A DNA stretch of 64,000 nucleotides, taken from contig VZSE01009355.1 of the NCBI GenBank assembly GCA_013398275.1, positions 186,001 through 250,000 of the forward strand. Direction: 5' to 3'. The translations under genes were made by a program, and so were the position numbers. Positions 1 through 13,794 of the stretch are shown here, piece by piece (position 1 is the first letter of the stretch; each line of letters starts with the position of its first letter). The notes beneath the pieces are model-generated. The model made no database searches and was not told the DNA's origin. It saw only the letters and a list, made by a program, of their open reading frames with translations. This DNA comes from Promerops cafer (Eukaryota; Chordata; Aves; Passeriformes; Nectariniidae).

Positions 1-200
1 CCCCCGAGGACACCACATCCAACTGGTAACCCAGCATCTCCACGGTCACCACTAAACTGTGTCCTCAAGTGCCATATCCACATGTATTTTGAACACTTCC
101 AGGGATGGTGACTCTACCTCTTCCCTGGGTAATCTGTTCCAATGCTTTACAACCCTTTCTGTTGAGACATTTTTCCTAATATTGCAGTCCCTGACTGATT
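1..200 (-). mobile_element. CR1 fragment, cut by the window edge
   Basis: The plus strand reads as the reverse of CR1: GTCCTCAAGTGCCATATCCA, then CACTTCCAGGGATGGTGACT, TTCCCTGGGTAATCTGTTCC, and finally CATTTTTCCTAATATTGCAG. These are landmarks of a CR1 lineage whose text includes the 'dynamic DNA' type spacing before the conserved 3' tail. The element is in the minus direction and its 3' tail lies before base 1. Confidence 0.8.
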
Positions 201-3200
201 CTGCTTTACACCAGTGCCTCTTTCTACAGGCTTAGTTAAAATTTCATGGTTGAACTGGTGCAATTTTCTATGTGATCCTTTTTAAAATGGTTTGATTTTT
301 TTTCCCACCAGGAGAACAAACAGAAACTGAATTGATAGCAAGCAGATTAACCCACTGAAAAGACACTGCATCAGGATTATGGTTTGGAATATTTGAAGAA
401 TGTGAATACTGATAGAACAGAATCAGAAAGAGAGGTGGCCCTTCTTTTGTCACTTGTGCTTAGTTTGCACATGTTTCACTTTATCAGCTGCAGTAGAGTT
501 TCTCCCAGTCTAAACCAGTGTTAGAGAAAGATGTAAGGCACAGGGAACACCAAGAGTGAGAATTTCTCAATTAGTGAACTGAACAATCTGGATCATATTT
601 AAGCACATACATTTCATACACAGAAGACTGATGGGAAGGCATGAAGAAAAAAAAAATGCTTGTGAAGATGCTAAATGCAATTTATTCCAAGAAATAAGAT
701 CAAAAGAAGTGTTTGAGCAGGAAAAAAATTATGTTGTATGCAAAGCAAAAAAAAATTAGCAAAAACAAATCTTCCTTGGCATTTACTCCAGAGAATACCA
801 AGAAAACTAGAGGATAATTAAGCTTCTGTGTTGCATTACTTTAAAAATTCACTTGAATGAAAGCAAGCAGTACAATAATGAACTGAGTCAGAGAGCACTG
901 TTCAATTAGAGGTAGAATTTAAGGGAGTTTATAAGAGCAACACTTAACAAAGAACAACTTGGTTGGGCTTATTGTTATGGAAAAGGGGGAAAAAAAGTTG
1001 TGGCGTGTTAAATGGCATTTATAAAATAGGAGGGTCTGATCAAACTGATCCAGATGAGTCCTCCACAGCAGTAAGACCTTAAAATTAGGTCAGGGGGATG
1101 AAAGGAGAGCTGAGTCTGAACTGTTTCGTACAAAGGCGATGTGACATATGGAACACGTTACAACTAAAGCAGGGAGCATGAATGTTTTCAGGAAAGAAAA
1201 TGACAGGGCACTCCATAAGGAAATTTACAACCATAGAAGTTTCAAAAGGAATACAATTCCTATTTATTTGTGTATTTGTTTAGGGCAGTCAACCATTGCC
1301 TGTGCTCCAAAGGATAAGCATTATTTATTCTTCTTTCCACCTTCCTAACAATGGTGTTTGTGGGGTTTGGTTTGTTCCATTTTCATTGGGCTGCAATTTT
1401 GCCTTCCCAGAACACAAAGGACAAGAGCTACTAACATTTTAAGGGCTATGCTCTTTAGGTTCAATAGTAACAGTTTAAAACCCCTTTTCTGTATTCTCTT
1501 CTGCTTTCACAAGGAGTTTTAAAAGTGAGGACTTTTCAGTACAAAACAGTCCTTAAACAAGTTGTTCCTCAGCCTCCCTGCTAGGTATTTCAGATTCTGT
1601 CTCCTGAAGGAAAATACTGAACACTAATCCAGAACTTCAATTTCAAATCTTGAACCTGAGACCTTACTGTAGTACGAAAATTTCTCTTCAGTAAGAAACA
1701 AATTAAAGAAAATTGAGAGATCATTCATTGTCTTTACACCATGTATAAAACTCTCATTTTCACTGCCAAAAATTGCAGGTTAGGAGGAAGGCAATGAAGT
1801 TACAATACAATTTTGTGGAGTGATACCTGCATTAAAGGCATTTCTTCTGCTAGAATGTAGACGAACTAGTCTCCTTTCTTGCAGTAATGCTGTTTTTTTC
1901 TTCCACATAGATGTAGACCAGCACAACCAGTTTCACTGTCTAAACTCAGTATTATTCCCAAATTTAAGGAAAAGGAAAGAATTTGGTGAACTGCTGATCT
2001 TAGCTTCAACTTGGTGATAGAGCACAGGAAAGAGGACAAGAAGATAATTTTGTTTTACCAGCTTGTTGTTTAGATATTTGTATATTCCATTTTTCAGTAT
2101 TGTTAGAGACCTGCCACGGAAAGGTCTTCCATAAACAGCCACATTTTCTTCATCCAGGTAAATCTGAAGCAGTACCACACAAGTCTGCAGAGTTACTTTA
2201 AGTCTACAGAGTACTTTAGGTCTATGCAAGCAACTTTTAAGCAGAGGACACAGAATTGTTTCCTAAATTCCTCTGGTTTATTGGAATCATGCTGATTGTG
2301 AGCATTAACACCTGACCCATTCCCTATTGGATTCCCTCATAACAGCTTACCAGTACTGACATTAGCTGAAGAGAAAAACAAGCCAGCTCAGACTTTATGC
2401 CAGATTATGACCTCAGTTTTATGCAACTCAGTCTGCAGTCGCCTGCTTTCTGCGTGACCAAAAGCAGAGTTTGGCCTCAAGCTTTAATTTTTAAGAGTTG
2501 CATATACTCAACTGCCTCCAAGCATAATATGATTTAATAATTCAAAATGGGAATAAACATCCTTTTCAATTTTCCCTAATTTCTAGCAGTCTAAAAATAC
2601 ATGTTTTATCTTTGCTGGATAACTCTAGCAAAGTATTTTGCTTGTTAACCCAACTTCTGCACATGCCCTTGAGTTCCATGGTCCAGACAGTCTGAATCCC
2701 CCAGGCTTGACCTGCCAGGTTCTCTCCTGCTTTCCACTCATCTATATCTCAATCAAAGCCCTACTGGAGGTTTGACATCCCAAACTGTGCCCTGATATAA
2801 ATGCAGACAAGAAAGGCCTTCATGACACTGTCAAGGAAGAAATTTCTGAGGCTTGAGGGGCTCTCAGCCCAGAGATGTTGGTTTAGGGTGAGATGATGGG
2901 AGCACAGGACACAAAAGAGGCTTGTGTGTGGTTTTGTCTTTTCCTGGGAGGGCACAGGAGATATCTCCTGAATATATGTAGGCTTCCCATCAGTTCCAGC
3001 CACAGGAAAAGCTGCTTTCCATCAAAAAAGCCCTTTACTCCTGTGTGTAGCTCAGCAAAGCTCATTGTGTTCTCACTGTCAAAAAGGCCTGAGAACTTTT
3101 TATCCCCTTTACATGCAGTTATCCCAAGATATTGACTGACCTGTCACCTTCTGTAAAAAGTTCCCCCATATGTTTGCCTCCCCAAAGTTCCTAAGGATGT

Positions 3201-4429
3201 GATTGCTTTGTTTTGTTTTTGCAGTGGGCTCCTTTCCATATTTTCTGGTAACAGACTGCGAGCAGGTTAGGAAGGTCCTTCACAGGTCTCAGGGAATATG
3301 CTTCCCAGTTTTCCAGCATTAGTAATATCCTATCTCATTTGAACACAGGCCTTCACCTCAGAATTTACACAGGATGCTCTTGCTACTCACCACACTAGTG
3401 CTGGTACCTAGTCAGGAATATAAAAGGGAGGGAGGATTGTCCCCCCTCTTCCCCAGCTTTGCTCCCATGGCTATTCAAGCTGAGCTTGCTCAGAAAAACT
3501 CTTCCTGTAGCCAGAGGAGCAGGGACTGCTCACCCAATACTCCCTGCTGAGAGGAAGTGGGTGGAGAGGGGATGCTGAGATGACAGAAGTGCAGAGAGCC
3601 CAAGCTTCACCCCACTCCGCTTCCTCGCTCGCCAAAAGAGCTGGCTGGGAGCATGGGAGAGTAAACTGCTCCATGAAATAAAAAAAAAAAGGGAAAGAAA
3701 AAGATGAGGATGAAGTAATTGACTTTTGTAGCAGAGCAAAGGGAGTGCAAGTGGCGGTGGAGGGAAGATAGGGAGGAACTGTGACTGACTCACAATATAT
3801 TCAGTTCCCCGCTCCTGGGGAGATGCAGCTGTGCATCTCCCCTCGTATAGGCTGTAAAGTTACACTATCGTCCAAAGTAAGCATCCCTAATTCTCCTACT
3901 TCCTGAAGCACAACAGTGTTTGGCTCCTTTTTAATCAGGGATTTCTACTGTGCAAATTGAAGTCTAGGACCAGGCTTTTCCTATGTGCAGAATTAAAAAT
4001 CCTTCCCTTGATTGTTTTGTCGGTTCCTGGGGAAAACTACTGAACTGTTACAGCCGATTTACATTGGCCTGGTCCTTTTTTAAAGCTCAGTCCAAGTTAT
4101 TCTTAATTCCTCAAGGCACCTGAGATGTTGCACATGAGCCAGCCACGGACACCTTTGGCAATGCTTTCCACATCTTTTTTCTTCCCTCTGCTTGCTTCCC
4201 AGTTACTTTTGATTTCACTCGAGTAAGGACTGTTTCCCTTTTCTACCACTTCAGTAGGGAGAAACATGGCAGAGAATTACTTTTGATTTTGGCCAGCTTT
4301 GGTTAAGGCCAGCAGAGTCCGGGGAAGAAGCTGAAGGGAGAGGCTAATCCAGTGTGTAGAACTAACCTAGGCCAGCCCAGACCTCACGAGAGGAAGGTCT
4401 GAAAGACCACTCTCCCATTTTCTTCCCAT
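201..4429. other. NTF3 upstream or intronic DNA, no gene seen
   Basis: AT-rich non-coding sequence. The open frames, the longest being 98 codons near 1933-2229, lack recognisable protein features. No 5' NTF3 exon with a donor site was found. Confidence 0.5.
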
Positions 4430-4505
4430 GAGAGCTTTGACTTGCGTGACTTAGGAAAAGTCACACAACCTGCCTGGGTTTCACTTTCCAAACTGTAAAA
4501 CAACA
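4430..4505 (+). mobile_element. MIR-like (CORE-SINE) remnant
   Basis: The stretch reads CTTGCGTGACTTAGGAAAAG, TCACACAACCTGCCTGGG, then TTTCACTTTCCAAACTGTAA. This matches the central MIR pattern of a tRNA-derived SINE (GTGACCTTGGGCAAGTCAC, then AACCTCTCTGGGCCTCAG, TTTCCTCATCTGTAAAA) in order and spacing, with about one change in four. It is an old copy with no sign of activity. Confidence 0.65.
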
Positions 4506-4534
4506 GCAGCCTTCTCTTACCCTCTGTTAGCAGG

Positions 4535-4602
4535 GAAGTTGGAACTATATGATCCTTGAGGTCCCTTTCAACCCAAAGCATTCAATGACTGTGATTCTGT
4601 GA
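4535..4602 (+). mobile_element. CR1 3' tail
   Basis: GTTGGAACTATATGATCCTTGAGG and CCCTTTCAACCCAAAGCATT lead to a GTGATTCTGTGA end, the conserved sense-strand 3' tail of CR1. It begins just after the MIR-like remnant. Confidence 0.8.
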
Positions 4603-6489
4603 ATTTTGGTGTGGTTAGATGTGAGTAGGATCCTTTTGTGAAATGTATAAAGTGTGCATCTGAAAAGAAGTGACCAAAAGTCTGCTAAAAAAATTACTCT
4701 TTCCATTCCTGGTTCTCATACCCCGAGAATTACTTCTATCATGCCCTTCTATGATTTTTTTCACAACCAGAATTTCTTCAGTAAGAAGGGATTTTCTAAA
4801 AAGCCGTACAAGTTACTGACTGTATAAGGAGAGGTCAGGCCAGCTGTAGTACATCTCATTTGCCTCCTTCACATGCCCAGTTTAAGACTTCTCTTTTCTG
4901 TCAAATATCTGGAGATCATATGCTGGGTGAGAGACAGCATGTGTTAAAGTACTCCCAGCTCTAAAATTCCCCTTTCAAGGATTTTTGGCAAGGGGCAGCA
5001 GGGAATGCATTTTGTATCAACAGCAAAATGGCATCTGGATTGAAAGATAAGAAAAACCACCATGGTTTCCAAAAACCAAGGCCATTTTCAGATGAGTTTT
5101 GGACCTGGCAGAGGTGCAGAGCTTGCATTAGTATAGTGGGACAACACAGAAATCATGCTTTGACTTTGGAAGGGCTTCTAGAGATCCTAATTTGCAAACT
5201 ATTGGACATTTTGGATGGAAATTAGCAGAGCATTCAACCATGAATGTGTGAGCAGTCTGCACTGTAGCGGGGCGATTCTGCTAGACTGGGACCAGAATAC
5301 TCTCGCCACCCTTGAGCATTAATCTCCAAATATAGTCAAACTCATGGCAAAGTGTGAACTGAGAGTTAAAACTGGAACACTTCCACATCTCGAGGAGAAT
5401 TGCATACAGGAAATTTTATCCACATGCACATCGATGAACTGGGGGACTCCCAAGCAAAGTTCCTTTTCAGGCAGATTTCTACCAGGAAAAAAATGCAGAG
5501 GAGCTGGATTTGCCAGAACAGTCCTTACCCTCAGGACAGGCCTATGTATAAACAATTTGCTATAAACTCATGCAAATGGCTTTTTCAAAGATTCAGATGC
5601 AATGGGAAAAAACACAAGCCTATCATGGGCATGTATTTGTGAGCTCTTCTACATAAGAGGGGTTCAAAGGTCTCACTTTGCACCTGGGAGCAGCTCTAGG
5701 AGAGCCCTCATGATTTGACTGAGAGAAGCTGTTGGTAGAGGTGATGTCTCCTATTAACCAGCTTATTTAACTGGTCAGAACAGACAAGCTCTTTCTCTAC
5801 AAAGCTGTTTGTAAAGTCTGACATCTTTTGTAAAGAAGCAAACTTCTAACATTTCCCCCCACCAAAAACCTTGTGTTTTATCAGAAATACAGGACTCCTT
5901 TTTCTCTGATAATGAATTTTAAAACATCATTTTAAGCTGGTTGCAAGCTACTGCACCTGTGCAAAGGGCATGGAAAAGATATTAATTATACACAGCAATG
6001 CTAATTTCTCACCACAGTTCTGATGGAAACAATTCAGCAGCATGCTGTGCGTATGTTAAAGTGAAGTTCAAACATCAGCTGTATTTAGTTACATTGTCAT
6101 CCCCTGCCTCTCTGATTGTACAAAAGCTTTGTCCAATTAATGCTGATTTCACTGAGTTCCTACAGTGGTTTTAAAATACTTGGATGAGGCCTGGGGTCCT
6201 TTTCTTAGGAACACGGCATCAGATACGTTGCACCTGCAAGCCTACCAAGACTTTTTTATCTGGGGGGTTGTGAACCTTTGAGGAATAGGGAGAGGCAGTT
6301 CAGAGAGCAGGCTTTGATTCACAGTGTGGCCGTGGATGTATTTCTGCGTGGATTCAGGGAAACGCGGAGTCACGGGCTCTGGAAAAGCAAACACAGGTGC
6401 AGTTCTGGGTGAAACGAAGCAGCTCTTCCCCAGCAAGGCTCAGTGCTTGGGACAAACTCCAGAGCAGAAATGTTGTTCCTTCTCAGCCA
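4603..6489. other. Non-coding DNA, nothing recognised
   Basis: Ordinary AT-rich sequence. Overlapping frames of 73-80 codons near 5319-5642 are open on both strands but resemble no protein. Confidence 0.5.
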
Positions 6490-6675
6490 TCTTAACACTG
6501 GAAGGGGCTGCCCAGGGAGGTCTGGAGTCCTCCTCCCTGGAGGTGTCCGAGGAATGACTGGATGTGGCACGCAGTGCTCTGGGCTGGGTGACAAGGTGGT
6601 TGTCAGTCACAAGTTGGACTCGATGCTCTTAATGGTCTTTTCCAGCCTTAATGATTTTGTGATTCAGTGATTCTA
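6490..6675 (+). mobile_element. CR1 3' end
   Basis: The CR1 sense landmarks are CACTGGAAGGGGCTGCCCAG, GGAGGTGTCCGAGGAATGAC and TGGATGTGGCACGCAGTGCT. They continue with GTTGGACTCGATGCTCTTAA and TTTTCCAGCCTTAATGATTT, ending in GTGATTCAGTGATTCT. It is a well preserved 3' fragment without coding content. Confidence 0.9.
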
Positions 6676-9020
6676 TACCCTCAGTGCAAATATCTGCATT
6701 CAAGGGTCACAGCAGAGCTCTCAGAAAAACAAATAAATCCCCTTTTCTAAATTTTAATGACAGAAATATCTCAGGTTAACTTCAGGATCTATTTTAATTC
6801 TACCCAAACAAAACCTCACTGCATTTCTAATTAGCATTCCCTATACTCTCTGTATTTCTTTTTCCTTGTGGATGCAAGTCCTGCCTGTACCCATGAATCA
6901 GGCTTAGGAATACAAGATTTTTCATAATGAGACTCTAACAATTTCGAATTGGCAGCCCTTGCTTTATTCTGTTTGCTTCATTTCACTGTTTTCCTTACTT
7001 CAAAAAAGAAAAAGGAAATCAGATGTTAAAAATGACAGAAGGTGTTTTCAGCTTCTGAAACAAAAAAAAAAAATCAGAAACTCTTTTGCTTTCAATGTAA
7101 AATCCTGCAAAATAATGATATATTGAAAGTCAAAGCTGAAAACAGTTTTCCCTTCAAGTTTCCTAATATCAGAAAAACTAACAAATAGTGGTTTAAAACT
7201 TCTCTTTTTTCTGCAGGTTGTTGGTTTTTTTTTTTTTTCCCCCTAAAAAAATGAGTTGTAATGTGGCAATGTAAATGTAAAAACATGTCAGACCATCCAG
7301 CATCACAGGGCCTCCAGGAGTCTGTTCTTTCATAGCCTAACAAAATTCTGATAATCTGAGAGGTGCTTCCTTTTCTCTTCCTGATACCAAGTTAAACAAA
7401 ATCCACCTCTGGCATGTTTAAATAGAACAATCAGGACAATCTGTTACAAGGCCAGGCTTGAAACCCCCAGAAATGTGGGGAGGTGAAAGAAGTGAATTTC
7501 ATCTGGAAGGCTGCTCTCAGCTTTAATTATGGACAGCTTAAGCCCTCAAAGCATCTCTCTGACAAAAATAAGAGGAACTGCAACTACTGCCTGACTTTAA
7601 TACAAAACAATTAATCAGCCCTGGTTGAGGCAAAGTAGGTCCAGGTTGACTTGAAAGGTTAATGGATCTTCAAACTGTTTCAAGAAAAGACTTAAATGGA
7701 GTTCCAGTGCTGCAAGGAAACACGAAACCCAGGCCTCTTTGGTGTGGCTTTGGGTTTGTTACAAACATCTTGCAGAGCTTGAAAACTGCTTTTGATGATC
7801 AGCCTAACTTCCCTTTCCTCAGCTTAATCCCAGTTTTCCTGATTGCACTCCTTTGCCCCACCCTAAAGCAAATGTTCCCTTTCCCCAGTGCTTACACCAT
7901 CCAGATCTTTGCCCTGGGTTTTCTGTCATGCCCCTTCTGCCAGCTCAAGGCAAATGCTTGCACCTTCAAGGCAATTTCCTCAAAGGTCAGTTTTACAACC
8001 CTTTCAGTCATTTTTGCTTCTCCTTCCTGATTTTCTTTTTGTATGACAATACCTTCCAACTTTCAAGCAACTTTCCCAATTTTACTGCTGTGTTACAAGA
8101 AGCAGAAATTCCCTTCCAGCTCTGCAATTAAATGCCCTGGTATTTGCATTTATTAAATACTGCGCTTTTCCAAAGTTTTAGATCATTCCTGGGTCTGATC
8201 AGGTATTGCTCCTTTCTAAGTTTCTTTTCCCCTCTGTATATCACTGCTCAATATCAATATTTCTCCAGCGCACAAGCTTTTAATTTCTACTTCAGCATTC
8301 ATTTTGTAATTTTCTGCCAATGTTTTATTTCTCCATCTCCCCAGCAGAGATGGTATTTCTCTTCACTCACTGCTGCTTGCATCCCCTCCAAATTCAGCTG
8401 CAAATTTAATTTGTTTGCTGCTTAGCCCTACTGCTATTAACAAACAGTAATGAAAAGATTAGCTAATACACAGTTTATCAGCCTTAATTACCCACTACCA
8501 CATTTTACTTTTGGAGCTTTCTATTCTTCTGTTTGCAAATTACTTCTGAGGGAAAAAATATGCAAGTGCAAAGATCTGGGCAAATCTTCTGCTTTTTGTA
8601 GAATAAGCACAGGTCCAGTCAAGTCAAGCTATTTATTCAGCTATGGACATGACCTTTAGATTTCTTTGTACTTTGGGCAATTTTCAGAGTTACACAGTGA
8701 ATAATATGAAAAAATACTTCAGCTTTTGTGGAAATTATTTACCCCACTACAGCTTTATCTCTAGGATGGTATTGTTTTTATTTCCCTGTAATTCATGCTT
8801 TTCATTGATAGATAAAACTTTCAAACAATTTTACAGGTGGCCTTCCTTGATCCAGACAGTGCAACATGAAAAGTCCAACCTGTCTGAGCTTGTAAATATC
8901 AGATAATTTCTGTGTATTCTAGTTTCTGCTCTTTTAAAAAGCGAACAATGGCAGTATTCCTACTTTGTCAGTAATAACCAAGAGAAATACTTATGGATTG
9001 TTCCAATATCAGTGATGTGA
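6676..9020. other. Non-coding DNA with a pyrimidine-rich block
   Basis: No gene is seen. The stretch at about 7800-8430 is rich in C and T on the plus strand, and this keeps several frames open (up to 122 codons) without any recognisable protein. The TTTTTTTTTTTTT run near 7229 is a plain homopolymer. Confidence 0.5.
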
Positions 9021-9422
9021 GAACCACAGAATGGCCTGGGCTGGAAGAGACCTTAAAGGTTGCTTTGTCCCTGCCATGGGCAGGGACACCTTCCACTCAA
9101 CCAAGTTCTCCAAGCCCCATCCAACATGGTCTGGAACACTTCCAGGGATGGGGCAGCCACAGCTGCTCTGGGCAACCTGTGCCAGGGCCTCACCAGCCTC
9201 ACAGGGAACAATTTCCTCTTCATATCCTATCTAAACCTACCCTCTGTCAGTGTGAAGCCATTCCCCCTTGTCCTGTCACTCCAGGCCCTTGTCCAGAGTC
9301 TCTCTCCATCTTTCCTGTGGGCTCCCTTCAGGCACTGCAAGGCCACAATGAGGTCATCCCAAAATGTTTTCTTTTCCAGGCTAAACAATCCCAATTCTCC
9401 CAGCCTTCGCTCTCTCAGTAGG
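9021..9422 (-). mobile_element. CR1 3' portion, about 400 bases
   Basis: Read on the plus strand it starts ACCACAGAATGGCCTGGGCT and passes CTGCCATGGGCAGGGACACC. It continues through ACTTCCAGGGATGGGGCAGC and AAGCCATTCCCCCTTGTCCT to the block beginning AGGCTAAACAATCCC. This is the reverse complement of the avian CR1 3' end. Frames of about 140 codons through it come from the repeat and are not genes. Confidence 0.95.
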
Positions 9423-12400
9423 GGAAAATCAGTCAGCTCTTTGAGGGAGAACCCAAAGGATGTCAGGGTATATACCTAGAGTAATAAAACACCACAATCA
9501 TTCCACAGAGCTCTTCCTTTGCAGATATAGAAAGTAACAGACATTTTGACTTGACAAAACTCTTCCAACACACCAGGTAAATTGGGATCCCAGCCTTCAA
9601 ACACCTTGTTCTTAATACACAGATTAATCCGTCAGCTGCTTAATGCAAAATGGTACCACGGCAGCAGGGCATAGACAGACAGGTGTAAACATGTAAATAT
9701 GTCACAGGAGTGCCAGCGAGGGATGCAACTGGAATGGAAATGTCACTGAGAAAAGGCTGCCTACTCCTATAGCTGATTATAGACCTGGGGATGTAGCTGG
9801 GATGGCTGATATCGTACAGGACATTATTAATAGTCCAGTCCCCCAGTGGGATTGAGAGGATGCTGGGGACTGCCAAATGCCTCCAGGGAGCTCTCAAGTG
9901 CCCTGGTGTTGGTGGCAGGGGAGGGAGGTGCAGGGCCAAAACCTGACTAGAATTAACTGTGCACAAGGTGTGAGAAGCAGCAGCTGTTCCAAAGAGTGAG
10001 GTAAGCACAGAGGAACTGCTCTTGACCTTTCTCTTGGAATCAGGCAGGTATGTGTCCAGCAGCCTCTTGATCTCCAGAAAAATACAGATATATCTGTGGA
10101 AGGATCATATGTAAACACACACCTGCCATTGCAATCACCTGTGTGACTCTACACAGGTCATCTGACAGCTCAGAGCACAGACTGCTCCTTGCAGCAGAGG
10201 TGTTACCACAAAACTGGCCCTCAGGGAGATGTCACCAGCTGGGAAAGCTTTCCCCAGTGACCAGTAGGGTTGTGGTCACCCCCACAGCATCATGGGTTGG
10301 TTCAAAATGCAGAGTTTTACATGCTCAGGCGAGCAGCTGTCCCATTGTGCTTTGCTCAGCCAGTAGTTTGAAGAGGAAATGTCAGTGCCTCAGAGGGCTG
10401 AACTCCATTTCCATAAGAAATTAGGTATATACCTTTCTCTGGAGGCTACTGAGGCTCAGTGCTCACATGTGTCTTCCCTTTTATAAATGGCCTTGAGTAA
10501 ATTAATTAATACACCTCTGAGCTGCTGCAGAGATAAAGAAACTTTGGTGGGCTTCCCCTCAGATGTGTAGCTGTGCTCCCCTGCCAGTGTGCCAGAGGAA
10601 TGGATTTGTTTCAAATCCCCTCACTCTGTGTTCCAGTTTGGTTGCCCCTCTGGATGGAAGGGTTAACATTTTGGGCTGCCATCACTTGATTTTGTCTCTG
10701 AATTCTTTGGCTTCTTAGAGGGCCTGGCTCTTGTGAAAGCTTTAGCTTCAATCTTCATGTGTTGAAATTTCTGTATCCTGAGAAGTGGAAGTATTCAGGA
10801 GGGTGTCTGCAGGGACATTCAGCACTCTGCAGCAATCTACCTTCATAAATCCATATTGTACAAACACTTGATTACTATTCTGAAACACAGTGTAAATTTT
10901 CAGACACAGTTATTTCACATTCCTACCTTTTTGTGAACATTCAGAATGCTTTTCTTGTTCTGTACCTTCCCCGTGTCCCCCGAAGCACAGAGGAAGAGGG
11001 CTGCATTTCTTCCCAACATAGTTATTAGGAAAAGGGAATCAATGGGGCAATCCATGACTTGGGAGGTTGTAAAAGCAGTGCTCAGCAAACAATGACAATA
11101 ATTACACTTTCCTCTTTGGTAAAAGCCTGGAAATGCTGTCAGCCACCACAAAGGATCATTAGTTGCTTGGTCTGAAGAACAGAAGCTGCTCCTAAATTTT
11201 TTTAGAAAGTGCCAAACACTTCAAGCTGGCTTACATAAATCATGTGGAGTATTACAATGCTGAATGTAAAACTCACCAGTCACTTTTCCTTCTATTTCAG
11301 TTCCTCTTAGCAATGACTTACAAGTAAATACTTGGGAAGTCTCTCACAGTACTAGGATTTCATGCTTTCTGCAGAACATTTTAAATTATGTTTTGCTCTT
11401 TCCCTGTGTGGAATGTTCAGAAACTGACCAGAATAAAGCTATACACATATTTTTTAAATCACCACAAACAAAACTAAACTAATTTTTTCATTACTACCTA
11501 AAGTGGTGAGTCTGAAAAGAGCAGCAAGTGGTTTGCCAGAGTTTATTAGGGATTGAATTTATCAATGGAAGGAAGAGGTAAGCTTATTCACTTCTCCTAA
11601 ATTTAGACCTTCCCTGAGCCACCTAGCTCAGACAGCATTAATACCCTGCTAAAACTGCAGTGATAGGCAGGAATACAAACTATTGAAATAGAGTAAAGCT
11701 AAGCCACAGTTGGGGGATCAATCAGCTTTGCAATGCATGAGCTTTTTTTTCTGTGCTGTTTGTTTTTCACCTCTGAGACACAAATGTCAGCAATCTCCAA
11801 GTCAAATTTGCTTAGTGCAAACTGGCCACAAACACAGCCAAAATGAACTTCTGTCAGGAATTTACATGTGGAAATTTCCAAGAAGAACCATGAAGAACAA
11901 CAAAAATATCTCACTACCATCAGCTAACCAAGGAAAATTTAGCTTGGGCAAAATCTTTCCACCTGAAATGAATAATCTGAATTGGGAAAAAAAAAAAAAA
12001 AAAAAAAAGAGCAGAAGCAGGAAAAGTCATGTGAAGGACTGAATTCTTGGGAGATTTTTCTTCCATTTTCCAAAAGGCCAAAGAACGAGCTGCTTGTGCT
12101 GAAGTAGCTTCTGCTGAGGCCCACAGAATCCTGTGCCCCCCAAGAACCTGGAATTTGACTCAGTTTTCTCTCAGACAGGACACATATGCTGAAATCTTGC
12201 CTCCAATCTAAGTCCCCTCTATAGATAATTTACTCACTGGATTGCACTGAGTAAGCACTTGTTCCGCTTTGTGCATTGCATTGTGGAACTTCAGGAGGCA
12301 GGGCCAGAAACATGAGAATTATTTGCTTTGAAAATATGAAAAGATAAACATTTTAATGTTTTACATTTTCCTCTCCTTTTTACAGATTTCACAACACACA

Positions 12401-13794
12401 CGCCAAATAAATCTCAAATTATCTCCAGACAGGCACAACGTTCCATTTTGGGCAAAGAGCCATTCATCAAATGCAATAATCCCCAGACCTGCAAACAAAT
12501 ATACTTTTAATGTGTCTTATAACCAGATTACAGCCAAGGCCATAAACCAGTTGCAGTTTTCCAATAACACCCATTTCTCCTATCTGGAATAGTGCTTTAG
12601 ACATACTCTGAGGTGCTGGACTTTATGGACAATCTGACAATTTTTAGTCATGGACTGGAACTTCTGAACAGCACTTATGAACCTCCTAGGTTGAAGCAAC
12701 TCCCTGAAAACTGTAATCTCACCAATCTTTGTGTTTTCTGTCAAAGTTTTGCACCCAGAAAAATACAAAGATTTGTTCTGAAACCTTTATACTTTTGCAA
12801 ATAATCTGTGAAGCATAAATCAAACTACAGGTTGAATTTCAAAGTTAACATCTTTCCCACCAAATCCCTAAGACATTTCACATGAAGTTCAGGAAAATAC
12901 TTTTCAACATTTTTCCCATTAATGGGGTTCCTCCATGGAGAAGAAAAACAGCTCATTTTAGCTTCTCCAACTCTCAGGTCCCCAGCCCTTCCTTTCTGTG
13001 TTCAGCGTGACATTAAAGAGAGCCTGCAGGAACTCCAGCCTTACTTTTCCCACCTCATCACCTGCTCCAACTTGTGTATTTTGCTAGTGCCACTTAGTTT
13101 TGAGACTGAGCAGAGCAGTGATTGCATGCAGCTGCATGTTGGCATGAATAATGCTTCTGGCTTTTGGGCTGAGCCTTGTCAGAGCTTTGCTCACCATCCT
13201 GTGGGCTCGTGTGTCGCCCCATGTGTGGATTCTGGGTGCTGCGAGAAATCTGCTCAATGACATCTGTTTAATAATATTTTTACTGTTTTTAAAAGCAAAT
13301 CCTATGCTGAGGGAAGGAGAAATTGCACGGCAATTTTTTATCCAGAAAGGTCTGGGCTCTGAGATCCATCTACATTAAGTTAGTATTTATTCAGGTATGA
13401 CAGCAACTGTATGGTAACTGAACATCTTTGATTTTTTTCCGCCCCCCAAAAGCAAAACATTGCTGCAAGCAACAGTCTAGATTTAGGTGAACTCATACTG
13501 TGACAAACTGAGAATGGAGAAAACACATTTCTTGTCCATAAAAGGACAGCTCACACATCCACAGAGGGTAGCTCTGATTTTGCTGCAGTTCCAAACTGTG
13601 AAGTGGGGACTCAATCTTGCAAAAAGGAGTTTTGTTTAGAGTGGATAGAAGGTTGTACAGAAAAGATTTTTTTTTCTTCTTTTTTTCCTTTGCCTTCTGA
13701 AACAGAAAATGGTTCACCCTCTTAAACAGAAAATGGTGATTTTTTTTTTTTTTTTTAAGTGGAAAATTTTTTGTTCAGGATGGGGGGGGATCCT
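9423..13794. other. Non-coding DNA, nothing recognised
   Basis: The minus-strand frame at 9640-10008 (122 codons) and the plus-strand frames at 12922-13378 show no domain, signal peptide or family resemblance. There is a poly-A run near 11987-12008 and a poly-T run near 13739-13756. Confidence 0.5.

Noticed and set aside
9031..9479. Overlapping frames of 67-142 codons
   Set aside because: They are readings of a reverse-oriented CR1 3' end, and similar frames appear at 35046-35388 and 49495-49911 for the same reason.
9640..10008. Minus-strand frame of 122 codons
   Set aside because: No domain, signal or splice context, and it overlaps another open frame. Chance is enough.
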